The position numbers and the translations under genes are program-made. From the NCBI GenBank assembly GCA_963744345.1, contig CAVUTD010000029.1:124001-188000 (forward strand): a DNA stretch of 64,000 nucleotides, written 5' to 3'. Under the pieces are notes generated by a model, which did not search any database, was not told where the DNA came from, and saw only the letters and a program-made list of their open reading frames with translations. This stretch comes from DASTFP01 sp963744345. GTDB taxonomy: Bacteria > Verrucomicrobiota > Verrucomicrobiia > Chthoniobacterales > Terrimicrobiaceae. Positions 53,832 through 63,054 of the stretch are shown here, piece by piece (position 1 is the stretch's first letter; every line of letters starts with the position of its first letter).

Positions 53832-54523
53832 GATGCAATAATCGGAGCCGCGGGAGAGTCGAGATGCAAGAGCCGGCTCGCCAGATCGTTCAAAGCGAGC
53901 CGGACCTCGCGAAAACCGCTGGCCATTTCTTCATAGATCGACTGAAGTTTAAATTTCTTCGCCTCCCGATACTCAGAAGCAGCCCGATAGTTCATCTGAC
54001 CGACCGCTTCGTAAAAGGAAAGGTCGGGGGCACCGCGTTGACGGGTGCGCATCTCTACGTTGTCCGCGAAAAGTCCGCTGATGAACAAAGCGTAATTCGC
54101 CGCATGAGAGCGAAGCAGAAAGGCTTCTCGGGTGCCTGCATTGTTCATGGCTTGCATGATATCAGAGAGATACTGGATGCTGCGCTTGCCGGCTTCCTCT
54201 CCTGGCTCCAGACGAGGTGTTCTCATAAATCCTTCGAGCACCGAGGCGACGAAGTCCGCTGCGTCACGGCTCCTGACGTGCGTGTCTCGAAGAACCTTTC
54301 GGCAGAGGACATAGAAAAACAGATGCGGAGAAATGGGCAGCCGCTGCGGTGATTCCAAAATCATCCTGGCCAACAGCTCATGATCCAGAATCGCGTCACG
54401 GGTATCCTCGTCGGTCAAAAGCCTCACTAAAGAGACTTGATCGGACTCGCTTCTGGAAAGCACCCTGACAATGAACATGAAGTCGTCGGCAGTTAGCCGT
54501 GTCCGACAATTCGCATGGATCAT
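53828..54523 (-). CDS. Uncharacterised helical protein, first of a coupled pair
   Basis: 231 residues, predicted all-alpha and cytoplasmic, beginning MIHANCRTRLTADDFMFIVR. Segments such as HLFFYVLCRKVLRDTHVRSR and NYALFISGLFADNVEMRTRQ are distinctive but match nothing I know. ATGA overlap with the next gene implies obligate co-expression, perhaps as a complex. The 170-base region upstream (54524-54693) should hold the promoter. Confidence 0.62.
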   Translation of the reverse strand: MIHANCRTRLTADDFMFIVRVLSRSESDQVSLVRLLTDEDTRDAILDHELLARMILESPQRLPISPHLFFYVLCRKVLRDTHVRSRDAADFVASVLEGFMRTPRLEPGEEAGKRSIQYLSDIMQAMNNAGTREAFLLRSHAANYALFISGLFADNVEMRTRQRGAPDLSFYEAVGQMNYRAASEYREAKKFKLQSIYEEMASGFREVRLALNDLASRLLHLDSPAAPIIAS

Positions 54524-54693
54524 CGGAACTTCTCCTCAAGCACAGAGCGTGCCAAAATCATTAGGGGGACGGGCTTTGGCCAGTTACACAAGGCTACCCG
54601 TTCTGACGAAATTCTCAAGCTTTCTATTCCTACGCGCGCGGAGGTGCCCCTTGCATTCGCCATGGCGCAAGGAGCAAGCCGACCCCTGTTTGA

Positions 54694-56040
54694 TCAGGGC
54701 ACCAAGGCGTCGAGCACGCCTTGAACACCTTTAGTGGCCGCGCCGGGAAGTTCCTTAATGATCTGAGTGCCTTGGTGTATAGCTTCGTCTTGCATAGCGG
54801 CGGCAAGCCGAGAGGAGAGATCTTCCCGCAGGTCGGTCAGCGAGCCGTTGATCTTCACATTAGTCCAGACATAACCGCCTTGGGCAACGGTGAAGACGCG
54901 CTCGCGTGATCCGGGCAGCCACTGCAGAGTCTGGGGAGTTACGCCCACTCGAAATGTCCCGTCCACGGTACCCCCGGCTGCTACGGTGCAATTTCCCTCC
55001 AGGCGCATCAGTCCTTTGGACTCGGCGACCAGATTAGTGATGCGTACAGCTTCGTTGGACCATTCGAAGTCGCCTGAGACTTCCTGCAAAGGCATCCTCC
55101 GGAATTGAGGGGCACCCGTGAAGATCGCCACCCGATCCAACAACTGCAGATTTTGTGCTAACCCCTCGGTCAGTCGAAAGCTTCCGGTGGCCTTCCCGGC
55201 TCGCAGTCCGGTCTCAGGCCAGACAACAGAAGCGGTGCCTGCCAGCATGCCCGTCAACCGAGATCGCCAGACTGGATCGAGGAATTCGACAATATCGATT
55301 TGGTTCCACTCGATGCGCAGCTTCGAGTTGCTGGCAAACTCGCCCGAGGCGGAGATCCTCCCGCTGTCGCCAAGCCTGCATTGGGCGTCAGTCAGGAAAA
55401 ACGCGTCGCCCTGTATTCTCGAGCGGAAACTCACAACATTGAGCGCGGGCGGATTCAAGAGCCTCAGCACTCCGCCAAGGCCTTCGATCGCCCAACCCTC
55501 ACCATCTGGACTTAGGCGCAAGGTCGAATCTTCCAGTGAGGCGATCTCGACCTCTTGAGCAGCACGGAATCGCACATCGGCTCGAGTGATGTCGACTTCC
55601 CGCACTTCGAACCGCCTCGGAAGCAAAGAGGCGAATCCCCGAACTTCCGTTCGCCGAGGCGGGGCGGGCTCTTCGTTCGAGCCGGGGCGAAATATCCCAT
55701 CGAAATTGATCACTTCGATCTTCTCGACTCTCCAGACTCCCTGAAAAATCGCCCGCCAGTTTATGTCTGCTCGAATTTGATCGGCGCGCAAGCTTTCCAC
55801 CGTCGATCCCGGCAAGCCCGTGGCGATCAGCGTGTCGGAAAACAACGAGGAACCGGCCCATCTTAAAGGCCCATAGACGGCCTCTGAGTCGAACGCCTGG
55901 CCCGTCTTGGTCCCGATCAGCTTGCGGAAAGCGTCACTATGCAAAAAGCGATCGATCCACGTGGAGGCGAGAAGAGCTGCCAACGCGGTCAGTAAGATGC
56001 ACGCTACTGGAATAATCCAGAGTAGTCGGCGGCTTTTCAT
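54694..56040 (-). CDS. AsmA-like inner-membrane-anchored protein
   Basis: 448 residues from ATG 56040 (an in-frame ATG at 56103 adds 21). One N-terminal helix (WIIPVACILLTALAALLAS) precedes a long periplasmic beta-rich region. Repeated amphipathic strands such as VEKIEVINFDGIFRP and VREVDITRADVRFRA, plus LRIEWNQIDIVEFL, resemble AsmA/TamB lipid-transfer-type proteins. It is much shorter than AsmA (about 617) or TamB. It could help move phospholipid to the outer membrane; this is inferred from architecture. It is divergent from the ResB-like gene. Confidence 0.65.
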   Translation of the reverse strand: MKSRRLLWIIPVACILLTALAALLASTWIDRFLHSDAFRKLIGTKTGQAFDSEAVYGPLRWAGSSLFSDTLIATGLPGSTVESLRADQIRADINWRAIFQGVWRVEKIEVINFDGIFRPGSNEEPAPPRRTEVRGFASLLPRRFEVREVDITRADVRFRAAQEVEIASLEDSTLRLSPDGEGWAIEGLGGVLRLLNPPALNVVSFRSRIQGDAFFLTDAQCRLGDSGRISASGEFASNSKLRIEWNQIDIVEFLDPVWRSRLTGMLAGTASVVWPETGLRAGKATGSFRLTEGLAQNLQLLDRVAIFTGAPQFRRMPLQEVSGDFEWSNEAVRITNLVAESKGLMRLEGNCTVAAGGTVDGTFRVGVTPQTLQWLPGSRERVFTVAQGGYVWTNVKINGSLTDLREDLSSRLAAAMQDEAIHQGTQIIKELPGAATKGVQGVLDALVP

Positions 56041-56154
56041 TTGTCCCACTCTGCAAGGTAGCGTGGAGAATAATCGCCGCCAATGGTTGAAATGCGCCAG
56101 CAAAGAAATAGCCTTTGTCCGGATGTTGGTCTTTCCTCTGAATTATCACCGTCG

Positions 56155-57969
56155 ATGAGCGCGAGTGTCGTTTCCGCGCCTGCTCGCCGGCAAATGATCG
56201 CCGAACGCCGCCAACGCTCGGTGTCTTGGCAGGTGATTCATTGGCTTGGCTCTCTGCAACTCGCGCTCATCCTTCTGGGCACGATCGCCCTCGCTTGCGC
56301 TATCGCGACCTTTGCGGAGTCGAACTTTAACACGAAGATCGCGCAGACGTACGTTTACAAGGCACCATGGTTTCAGCTTTGGCTTGGTTTTCTCTGCGTA
56401 AACCTCTTCTGCGTCACGCTCACGCGTTGGCCGTGGGAGCGAAAACACACCGGCTTCGTGGTGACGCACTATGGAATCATCACTCTTCTGATCGGCGCAA
56501 TGATCGGCATGCAAACGGGCTTCGAGGGCAACGTCACCCTTCACGAGGATGCTCCGCCCGTCAGCCGCGTAACGACAAATCGAAGCATCATTCAGCTGGA
56601 AAGTCCGGCAGACTCGGCCGTCTATTTGATGCCGTTCGATGCGGAGGCTACCCCCCCCAGCCTCCGTCGGCCAAGAATCTTCCCTGTGCCCGGCTCGACT
56701 CTCAAGATTGTCGCTGATGCCTTCAGTCCCAATCTTCTCCGCCAGCAAAAATTTGTCGCGTCACAGGCACCGCACGCCGCTCCATCCGCACTGCTCAGAC
56801 TCTCGAGCAAGATGGCCGGCCAGTCTGTCGATGTTGCACTTGCTCTAAAGGAAGGTCAGCCAGCCGAGAACGACTTCTTTGGCCTGGCGCGCATTGTCTT
56901 TCGTCCGACAGCGACCGAGCGACGAGAGCCGCCGCTTGAGGAGACCCAGATGGTTTTTGCAAGGTATGCGCCCATCGCTGAGCCGGATGCCAGGCCCTCG
57001 GGTATAACTATCCGTCTCAGTGAGGACGGTTCCAAAGTTACCGTTCTTTCGCCAGAAGGCACCGGCGCCACTTATGTGCGCAGCGAGATTATGAATCAAC
57101 CGATCTTGGAAGCCGGCTCCCTTATCATCATAGACGAATATTGGCCCGATTTCGCGATGAACCATGGCCGGCCGGCTACGGTATCGAACGTGCCCAATAA
57201 TCCAGCGGCTCTTGTCCGAATCTCGAAGCTCCAAGGAGGTGAAAACGCAAAACCCTCTCTGGAATTTGCTCCAACAAAGGGCGGGATCACTTATGAACTT
57301 CGACGAGGAGGACAGCTCCTCGCAACGCGAAGCGCTAAGGTTGGCGATTCGTTCGCCGTTGGCTGGGCCGACTGGCAGGCCGAGCTCGTCCAGTTGCTGC
57401 CAAAGGCGGAACTACTTATTGAAATTGAGCCCGGCCCCCCCTTGTCCACCGATCAGCGAGGAATACCTGGTTTTCGCGCTCACTTGCAAAGCGCAGATGG
57501 CCAACGCGGCGCTGATCAATGGGTCGAATCGGGCCAAATCGCGGCGCTGACAAATGGCAGCCAAGTCGTTCGGATAGGCTATGGATTGGAAACCACGCCT
57601 CTTCCCTTCTCCTTGCGGCTCGCCAACTTCGAGGTGCCTCGCGACGAAGGCACGGACAGCCCATCCAATTTCATTGCGACCATTGAATTTAAGGATTCTG
57701 CAACCGGAGCCGTGAAAACGGGCGTCGCGAAGATGAACCATCCAGCAAGCTTTCCCGGCACGTTGCGGGCAAATCTTACGGGACTTAACTACAAATTCTC
57801 CCAGGCTGAGTGGAACCCCGCGGATCTCGAACAAACAACTCTCCAAGTTCTTTACGATCCCGGCTGGCTCTTGAAATGGATTGGCTCGCTCGGCATTTGT
57901 TTGGGCATTGCCATCATGTTCTACTTGAAACCCGCAGAGCGAGCCCCGGCGCCACGCGATTCCGCCTAG
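56155..57969 (+). CDS. ResB-like cytochrome c biogenesis protein
   Basis: 604 residues from ATG 56155. Three N-terminal helices (about 20-45, 63-80 and 95-115) contain the ResB pattern LGSLQLALILLGTIALACAI, LWLGFLCVNLFCVTLTRWPW and THYGIITLLIGAMIGM. A large periplasmic domain follows, and a final helix (about 565-585). ResB holds haem-delivery partners in the system II cytochrome c assembly path, normally beside ResC/CcsA, which is absent downstream here. The next gene on this strand is dhaK. Confidence 0.8.
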   Translation: MSASVVSAPARRQMIAERRQRSVSWQVIHWLGSLQLALILLGTIALACAIATFAESNFNTKIAQTYVYKAPWFQLWLGFLCVNLFCVTLTRWPWERKHTGFVVTHYGIITLLIGAMIGMQTGFEGNVTLHEDAPPVSRVTTNRSIIQLESPADSAVYLMPFDAEATPPSLRRPRIFPVPGSTLKIVADAFSPNLLRQQKFVASQAPHAAPSALLRLSSKMAGQSVDVALALKEGQPAENDFFGLARIVFRPTATERREPPLEETQMVFARYAPIAEPDARPSGITIRLSEDGSKVTVLSPEGTGATYVRSEIMNQPILEAGSLIIIDEYWPDFAMNHGRPATVSNVPNNPAALVRISKLQGGENAKPSLEFAPTKGGITYELRRGGQLLATRSAKVGDSFAVGWADWQAELVQLLPKAELLIEIEPGPPLSTDQRGIPGFRAHLQSADGQRGADQWVESGQIAALTNGSQVVRIGYGLETTPLPFSLRLANFEVPRDEGTDSPSNFIATIEFKDSATGAVKTGVAKMNHPASFPGTLRANLTGLNYKFSQAEWNPADLEQTTLQVLYDPGWLLKWIGSLGICLGIAIMFYLKPAERAPAPRDSA

Positions 57970-58193
57970 ACTCCGAGCTGATCATTGCGGCCGCTTTGGC
58001 TGCCGGCGTGAGCATGCGCCCAGATCAGGAGCCGCCGCTTTCCAGCACCAAGCTCTAGTTCTTGCTCGATAATGTCATCATGATGATTTGCCTTGTCCCT
58101 CTTCCTAATCCGGCTGACATTCGGCGACGCGTTGCTATTTAGACTGCCGACACTTCTTGACTCTCCAACCAGTCTCATTGTTCCGCACCCTTG

Positions 58194-59139
58194 ATGAAAA
58201 AGTTGATAAACAGGGCGGATGATGTTGTCACCGAAGCCTTGAAGGACATGGAGGCTGCATATCCCGAGCTTATTACAGTTCGATACAACCCGAACTATGT
58301 CATGCGCGCCGATGCCCCGTGAAGAACAAGGTTGCGGTGATTTCTGGCGGTGGCAGCGGACATGAACCCCTGCACGCCGAATTCGTCGGAAAGGGAATGC
58401 TGGACGCTGCGTGTCCGGGGGCAATCTTTACCAGTCCCACTCCCGACCAAATGCGCGCGGCGACCATGGGGGCCTCCGGAACGGAGGGTGCTCTGCATAT
58501 CGTCAAGAACTACACTGGAGATGTGATGAACTTCGAACTCGCTGCCGAGATGGTCCGAGCCGAAGGGATCCCCGTGCAAAGCGTATTGGTCAACGACGAT
58601 GTCGCTGTGCAGAATAGCATGTGGACTGCCGGCCGCCGTGGCGTAGGAGCCACTGTGCTCATGGAGAAGCTGTGCGGCGCTGCAGCAGAAGCGGGCTGCC
58701 CCTTGATCAGCTTTGTGAACTATCCAAGCGGATCAACTCCCAGGCGCGCAGCATCGGAATGGCCCTCACCTCGTGCATCGTGCCTCACCTTGGCAAACCG
58801 ACCTTCGATCTGCCGGAGGATGAAATCGAACTTGGCGTCGGGATTCATGGGGAAGCCGCCCGTAAACGGATAAAACTGCTCCCCGCCGATAAAATTGTTG
58901 AGCTCTTGATGGAACCGTTGCTGAATGACCTTCCTTTTAGAGAGGGCGATAAAGTTCTTCTCTTTGTCAATGGGCTTGGCGGAACCCCTTTGGTTGAGCT
59001 CTTCATCGTCTATCGCAAAGCGGCGGAGGTCGCAAAGCGGGCGGGCCTGAAGGTCACCCGCAATCTCGTGGGCTCCTACGTGACGAGTCTGGAAATGACT
59101 GGCACCTCAATCACCTTGTCAGGCTGGATGACGAACTAG
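58194..59139 (+). pseudogene. dhaK: Dihydroxyacetone kinase substrate-binding subunit DhaK, two frameshifts
   Basis: Binds dihydroxyacetone covalently through a His for phosphorylation by DhaL. Three frames carry consecutive parts. ATG 58194 begins MKKLINRADDVVTEALKDME and ends at VMRADAP. A second frame continues VKNKVAVISGGGSGHEPLHA to EKLCGAAAEAGCPL. A third continues DQLCELSKRINSQARSIGMA, LGVGIHGEAARKRI (substrate His) and ETTGTSITL-like wording (LEMTGTSITL) to 59139. One base is missing near 58317 (in a run of C) and one near 58705. Restored length is about 315 residues, close to the family. Two indels in one gene whose operon is otherwise intact point to sequence error. Confidence 0.85.
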
Positions 59140-59191
59140 TAAGGCTCTGGGACATGCCAGTTCACACCCCGTCCATGCGAAGAGGCATCTG

Positions 59192-59827
59192 ATGAATTCG
59201 ATTTCCTCCCCCATCATCGAGGCTTGGCTGCGACGCTGCGCGAAGGTATTTGTCGACCACAGGGACGAACTCACCGAGCTCGACGCCAAGATCGGAGACG
59301 CCGACCACGGGATGAATATGGCTCGCGGGTTTTCCGCCCTACCCCCGAGGCTCGACTCGCTCGAAGACCGCTCCATCGGATCACTTTTCCGCGCAAGCGC
59401 AATGATCCTCGTCTCACAAGTCGGGGGTGCGAGCGGTCCACTCTTCGGCACATTCTTTCTTCAAGCCGCCCGCCAGGCAAATGCGAGAACCGAACTCACC
59501 CTGGATGAGCTTTGCCAATGTTTCGACAAGGGGCTGTCCGGGATTGTCGATCTCGGTAAGGCAGTCCCTGGTGACAAAACCATGGTAGACGCACTTGTTC
59601 CGGCTCTCACCGCCTTACATCCAAGAAATGACGACTCACTCGAGAGAGCGCTGGAGCGCGCCGCCGCGGCAGCAGGCGAAGCGGCCGAGTCAACCATTCC
59701 GATGATTGCCAGGAAGGGACGTGCCAGCTACCTCGGCGACCGCAGCGCCGGACACAAAGATCCCGGCGCAGCCTCGTCGGCCTTGCTTTTCAGAGCACTC
59801 GTGGACTCGATCAACGCTTCGCCCTGA
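59192..59827 (+). CDS. dhaL: Dihydroxyacetone kinase ADP-binding subunit DhaL
   Basis: In the PTS-type enzyme, DhaL holds an ADP that is rephosphorylated by DhaM and passes phosphate to dihydroxyacetone on DhaK. It has 211 residues. Metal/ADP ligands are in KIGDADHGMNMARGF, then QVGGASGPLFGTFFLQA and GKAVPGDKTMVDAL. It lies between dhaK and the DhaM fusion with short gaps (52 and 17 bases), making one operon. Confidence 0.95.
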   Translation: MNSISSPIIEAWLRRCAKVFVDHRDELTELDAKIGDADHGMNMARGFSALPPRLDSLEDRSIGSLFRASAMILVSQVGGASGPLFGTFFLQAARQANARTELTLDELCQCFDKGLSGIVDLGKAVPGDKTMVDALVPALTALHPRNDDSLERALERAAAAAGEAAESTIPMIARKGRASYLGDRSAGHKDPGAASSALLFRALVDSINASP

Positions 59828-59844
59828 GAGGCTCAGTCGAGAAT

Positions 59845-62337
59845 ATGGTCGGTCTTGTGCTTGTTTCTCACAGCCGTGCCTTGGCTGAGGCAGTCCGGGA
59901 GCTCGTGCTTTCCATGAGCGGTCCCAAACTTCCCCTGGCGATCGCGGCTGGAACTGGCAAAGACCGGGCCGAATTGGGCACTGACGCAACCGAGATTCTC
60001 GAGAGCATCAACGCGGTGATGAGCGAAGAAGGTGTGCTTATCCTGCTGGATATGGGAAGCGCGATTTTGAGCTCGGAAATCGCGCTCGGCTTTCTCGAAG
60101 AATCGCAGCGCGCGAAGGTTCGTTGCTGTGGAGCGCCCTTCGTCGAAGGCGCGGTCGCTGCCGGAGTGCTGGCGGCCCTGGGAGCGAATCTTGAAGAAGT
60201 AACCCGAGAGGCCCGCAAGGCCCTCCGGCGCAAATCAGATCACCTTGATGCTGAGGGCGAGGGCGCCCAGGATGCGCAAGTCGCTGCTGCCAAGCAGGAG
60301 GATGGCGCTCTTTTCGCCACCAAGGTCGTCGTCCGAAATAAACACGGGCTTCATGCTCGCCCAGCGGCGGCCTTTATCCGGGAAGCGGCGCGCTATCATT
60401 GCGCGGTCGAGGTGCGCAATCTCAGTAATGGTCGCGGCCCGGCGTCTGCGAAGAGCATGAGCGAACTTGCTTCACTCGAAATCCTCCAGGGCCAGGAAAT
60501 CCAAATTACCGCAAAGGGAGCTGAGGCGGAGACCGCCCTGAGTACGCTACGGGCGGCGATCAATGCTGGTTTGGGGGAAAGAGCAGATCTCTCGGCTGTT
60601 CCATCTTCCAACACCGGTTCGCCATACGAAGGACCGGTCGGAGTGTCCCCGGGTATCGCTATCGGTCAGACTTTCTTTGCTGAGGTAGCCGACGTCGAGA
60701 TTTCCACACAGAGAGTGGAGGACACGGAAAAAGAAACGAGGAAACTCCAGAAAGCCATCGAACGGGCGAAGCTTGATCTGGCAAGGGACGAGGCATCGTT
60801 ACGCCAAACTTTGGGTAGGGAGGAAGCGGAGATTTTTCGCGCACAGGCGCTTGTCCTCGACGACCCCGCGCTCCTCGAAGCGGCCGAACGCGCCATCGTA
60901 GACGATCGCGAGAACGCCGCCTACGCCTGGAAGCGATCGTATCAGGCCGTGGCTGAAGCTTATCAGAGCTTGGCCGATGAATATATGCGCCACCGCGCAG
61001 CCGATGTCGAGGACATCGGGTATCGCGTCTTGGAAGCTCTCGGAATCCGACGAAATGAAATCTCTGACCTTGCGCAACCGGGCATCCTTGTCGCTGAGGA
61101 CTTGATGCCCGCTGACGTCGTGAATCTCTCGCAAGCGTCCGTTTTAGGGGTAATCTGTCTGCGAGGAGGGAAAACCTCGCACGCCGCCATTCTTTTGCGC
61201 GCCCGGGGCGTACCAGCCATCGCTAAGGCGGAGTCATTCTTGGAGCGCTCTAGCTTCAAACTGGCCGACCAGGGAGGCATTGTCGCTTTCGATGGGGAAA
61301 GCGGCGAACTCTGGCTCAATCCAGCCGGGGATAAATTGGACGAGTTGGTTGCACGCAAGAAAAAGATGGACGAGGAAAGCGAGAGGGCGATTCGCCTCAG
61401 CCATGAGCGCGCTCTCACAACGGAGGGTCATGCCGTCGATGTCTTCGGAAATCTCGGCTACGCGGCAGAGGCTGCTGATGCGCTCGAGCACGGTGCTGAA
61501 GGAGTGGGTCTCTTCCGCACCGAATTCCTCTTCCTAAATCGCAACGACGTTCCTGACGAAGAAGAACAATATGAGGAATTGCGCGAACTAAGATCAGTCA
61601 TGGACCAGCGACCGGTTATCGTCCGCACATTAGATCTCGGGGGAGACAAAGAGGCAGTCAGCCTGGGCTTACCGAGGGAAGCAAATCCGTTCCTCGGCGT
61701 GCGGTCCATTCGGCTGTGTCTGAGCCGCCGGGAGCTTTTTCGAACGCAGCTTCGTGCGATCCTGCGCGCAGGCGAGGGCGGAAATTTCAAAATCATGTTC
61801 CCGTTGATTTCCGAGCCTACTGAACTTCAGGAAGCCCTGTCGGAACTGGAAGCCGCTCACAGCGCATTGCTGAGTGAGAGCAAGGCGCACATTTGGCCGA
61901 TCGCAGTCGGCATTGTCATCGAAGTTCCTTCCGCCGCACTCCTGATCGATCAATTGGCAGAGATGGTGGACTTCTTTAGCATCGGCACCAACGATCTTGT
62001 GCAGTACGTGCTTGCCGCCGATCGCGACAATCCGCAACTAACTCACTTCCAAGACGCCGTGCACCCCGCTGTCCTCCGCTTGATTTCCCAACTTGTCATT
62101 GTAGCCCACCAGCACGGTAAACACGTCGGCGTGTGTGGAGAGGCAGCTTCCGACCCGGCAGCGGCCCGCCTCCTGGTCGGCCTCGGGGTCGACGAGTTGA
62201 GCTTAACTCCCGCGCTGATCCCGCGAGTCAAAGAGACCATCCGTGCTACCAGCAAGAGCGAGATGGAGGAGCTCGCCCGAAAAGCGCAAACGCTCGGGGT
62301 TGCCTCGGAAGTGAGAGCTCTTTTGAATGTTGAATAG
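59845..62337 (+). CDS. dhaM: DhaM-HPr-enzyme I fusion phosphotransferase for dihydroxyacetone kinase
   Basis: An 830-residue multidomain protein that carries phosphate from PEP to DhaL. Domain 1 (1-130) is the EIIA-like DhaM with active His9 (LVSHSRALAEA) and LLDMGSAILSSE. Domain 2 (about 158-240) is HPr with active His170 in NKHGLHARPAAAF. Domain 3 (about 262-825) is enzyme I, with the phospho-His446 loop GGKTSHAAILLRARGVPAI, LFRTEFLFL, GTNDLVQYVLAADRDN and the active Cys in VGVCGEAASDP. All PTS steps needed by DhaK/L are therefore in one chain. The C-terminus looks complete. No glycerol dehydrogenase or transporter is next to it. Confidence 0.95.
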   Translation: MVGLVLVSHSRALAEAVRELVLSMSGPKLPLAIAAGTGKDRAELGTDATEILESINAVMSEEGVLILLDMGSAILSSEIALGFLEESQRAKVRCCGAPFVEGAVAAGVLAALGANLEEVTREARKALRRKSDHLDAEGEGAQDAQVAAAKQEDGALFATKVVVRNKHGLHARPAAAFIREAARYHCAVEVRNLSNGRGPASAKSMSELASLEILQGQEIQITAKGAEAETALSTLRAAINAGLGERADLSAVPSSNTGSPYEGPVGVSPGIAIGQTFFAEVADVEISTQRVEDTEKETRKLQKAIERAKLDLARDEASLRQTLGREEAEIFRAQALVLDDPALLEAAERAIVDDRENAAYAWKRSYQAVAEAYQSLADEYMRHRAADVEDIGYRVLEALGIRRNEISDLAQPGILVAEDLMPADVVNLSQASVLGVICLRGGKTSHAAILLRARGVPAIAKAESFLERSSFKLADQGGIVAFDGESGELWLNPAGDKLDELVARKKKMDEESERAIRLSHERALTTEGHAVDVFGNLGYAAEAADALEHGAEGVGLFRTEFLFLNRNDVPDEEEQYEELRELRSVMDQRPVIVRTLDLGGDKEAVSLGLPREANPFLGVRSIRLCLSRRELFRTQLRAILRAGEGGNFKIMFPLISEPTELQEALSELEAAHSALLSESKAHIWPIAVGIVIEVPSAALLIDQLAEMVDFFSIGTNDLVQYVLAADRDNPQLTHFQDAVHPAVLRLISQLVIVAHQHGKHVGVCGEAASDPAAARLLVGLGVDELSLTPALIPRVKETIRATSKSEMEELARKAQTLGVASEVRALLNVE

Positions 62338-62424
62338 CCACTTGCTTTGAGCCGGATTCTCGCTCGCTTTCGCACTTGCGAAAGGAGCTTCCTTGTGTCC
62401 AATGGCTTGAGCAACCGTCATTAA

Positions 62425-63030
62425 ATGAAAGCTCTCTTACCTGTCGCTGCGATACTCGTTGCGGTGCTCAACGCCCTCTTGCTGCTCCCGGCAACCAGTG
62501 CATACACCTTTCCAATAGCGGCGTTGGCGCTAGCGCTGGCCCTCGTGGTCGCCGTCCTCTCTTTTCTCGCCGGCGCTCGACAACCTCCCGCGCCTGCCGC
62601 GGCTCCGGTCGCCGCTCAACCTCCGGCTCCGCCTGCCCATCGCGCCGAAGCCGAGATTGTGACCTTTCTTGGTCTTCTCCAGGAGAAAGGCCGCTTTGTG
62701 GATTTTCTGATGGAAGACTTGGCCGCTTACGACGACGCGCAGGTTGGAGCGGCAGCCCGAGTCGTTCACCAAGGATGTCGCCAAGTCTTGAAAGATAACT
62801 TCCAAATCACCCCAATCTCCCAGGCTGAGGAGGGTTCGAGAATCACGTTGCCCGCCGGGTATGCGGCGGACGAGTATCTTCTGCTCGGGAAAATCAGCGG
62901 CGATCCCCCATTCACGGGCACTTTGGTCCACAAAGGATGGAAAACCGATTCGGTCAAACTTCCCCGGACCCTGAAGTCAGAGGTTCAGCGCCTGCCCAGC
63001 ATTGCTCCGGCCCAGGTGGAATTAAAATAG
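62425..63030 (+). CDS. DUF2760 family protein
   Basis: 201 residues. Two N-terminal hydrophobic helices (about 5-25 and 28-48) are followed by an Ala/Pro-rich linker and the DUF2760 domain (about 70-200): FLGLLQEKGRFVDFLMEDLA, QVGAAARVVHQGCRQVL and GTLVHKGWKTDSVKLP. It is 24 bases upstream of an Hsp70 gene on the same strand. The DUF2760-Hsp70 neighbourhood is known in other bacteria, so it may be a membrane partner of that chaperone. Biochemical role unknown. Confidence 0.88.
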   Translation: MKALLPVAAILVAVLNALLLLPATSAYTFPIAALALALALVVAVLSFLAGARQPPAPAAAPVAAQPPAPPAHRAEAEIVTFLGLLQEKGRFVDFLMEDLAAYDDAQVGAAARVVHQGCRQVLKDNFQITPISQAEEGSRITLPAGYAADEYLLLGKISGDPPFTGTLVHKGWKTDSVKLPRTLKSEVQRLPSIAPAQVELK

Positions 63031-63054
63031 TGCGGGCGTCCGCCTGATCACGCC

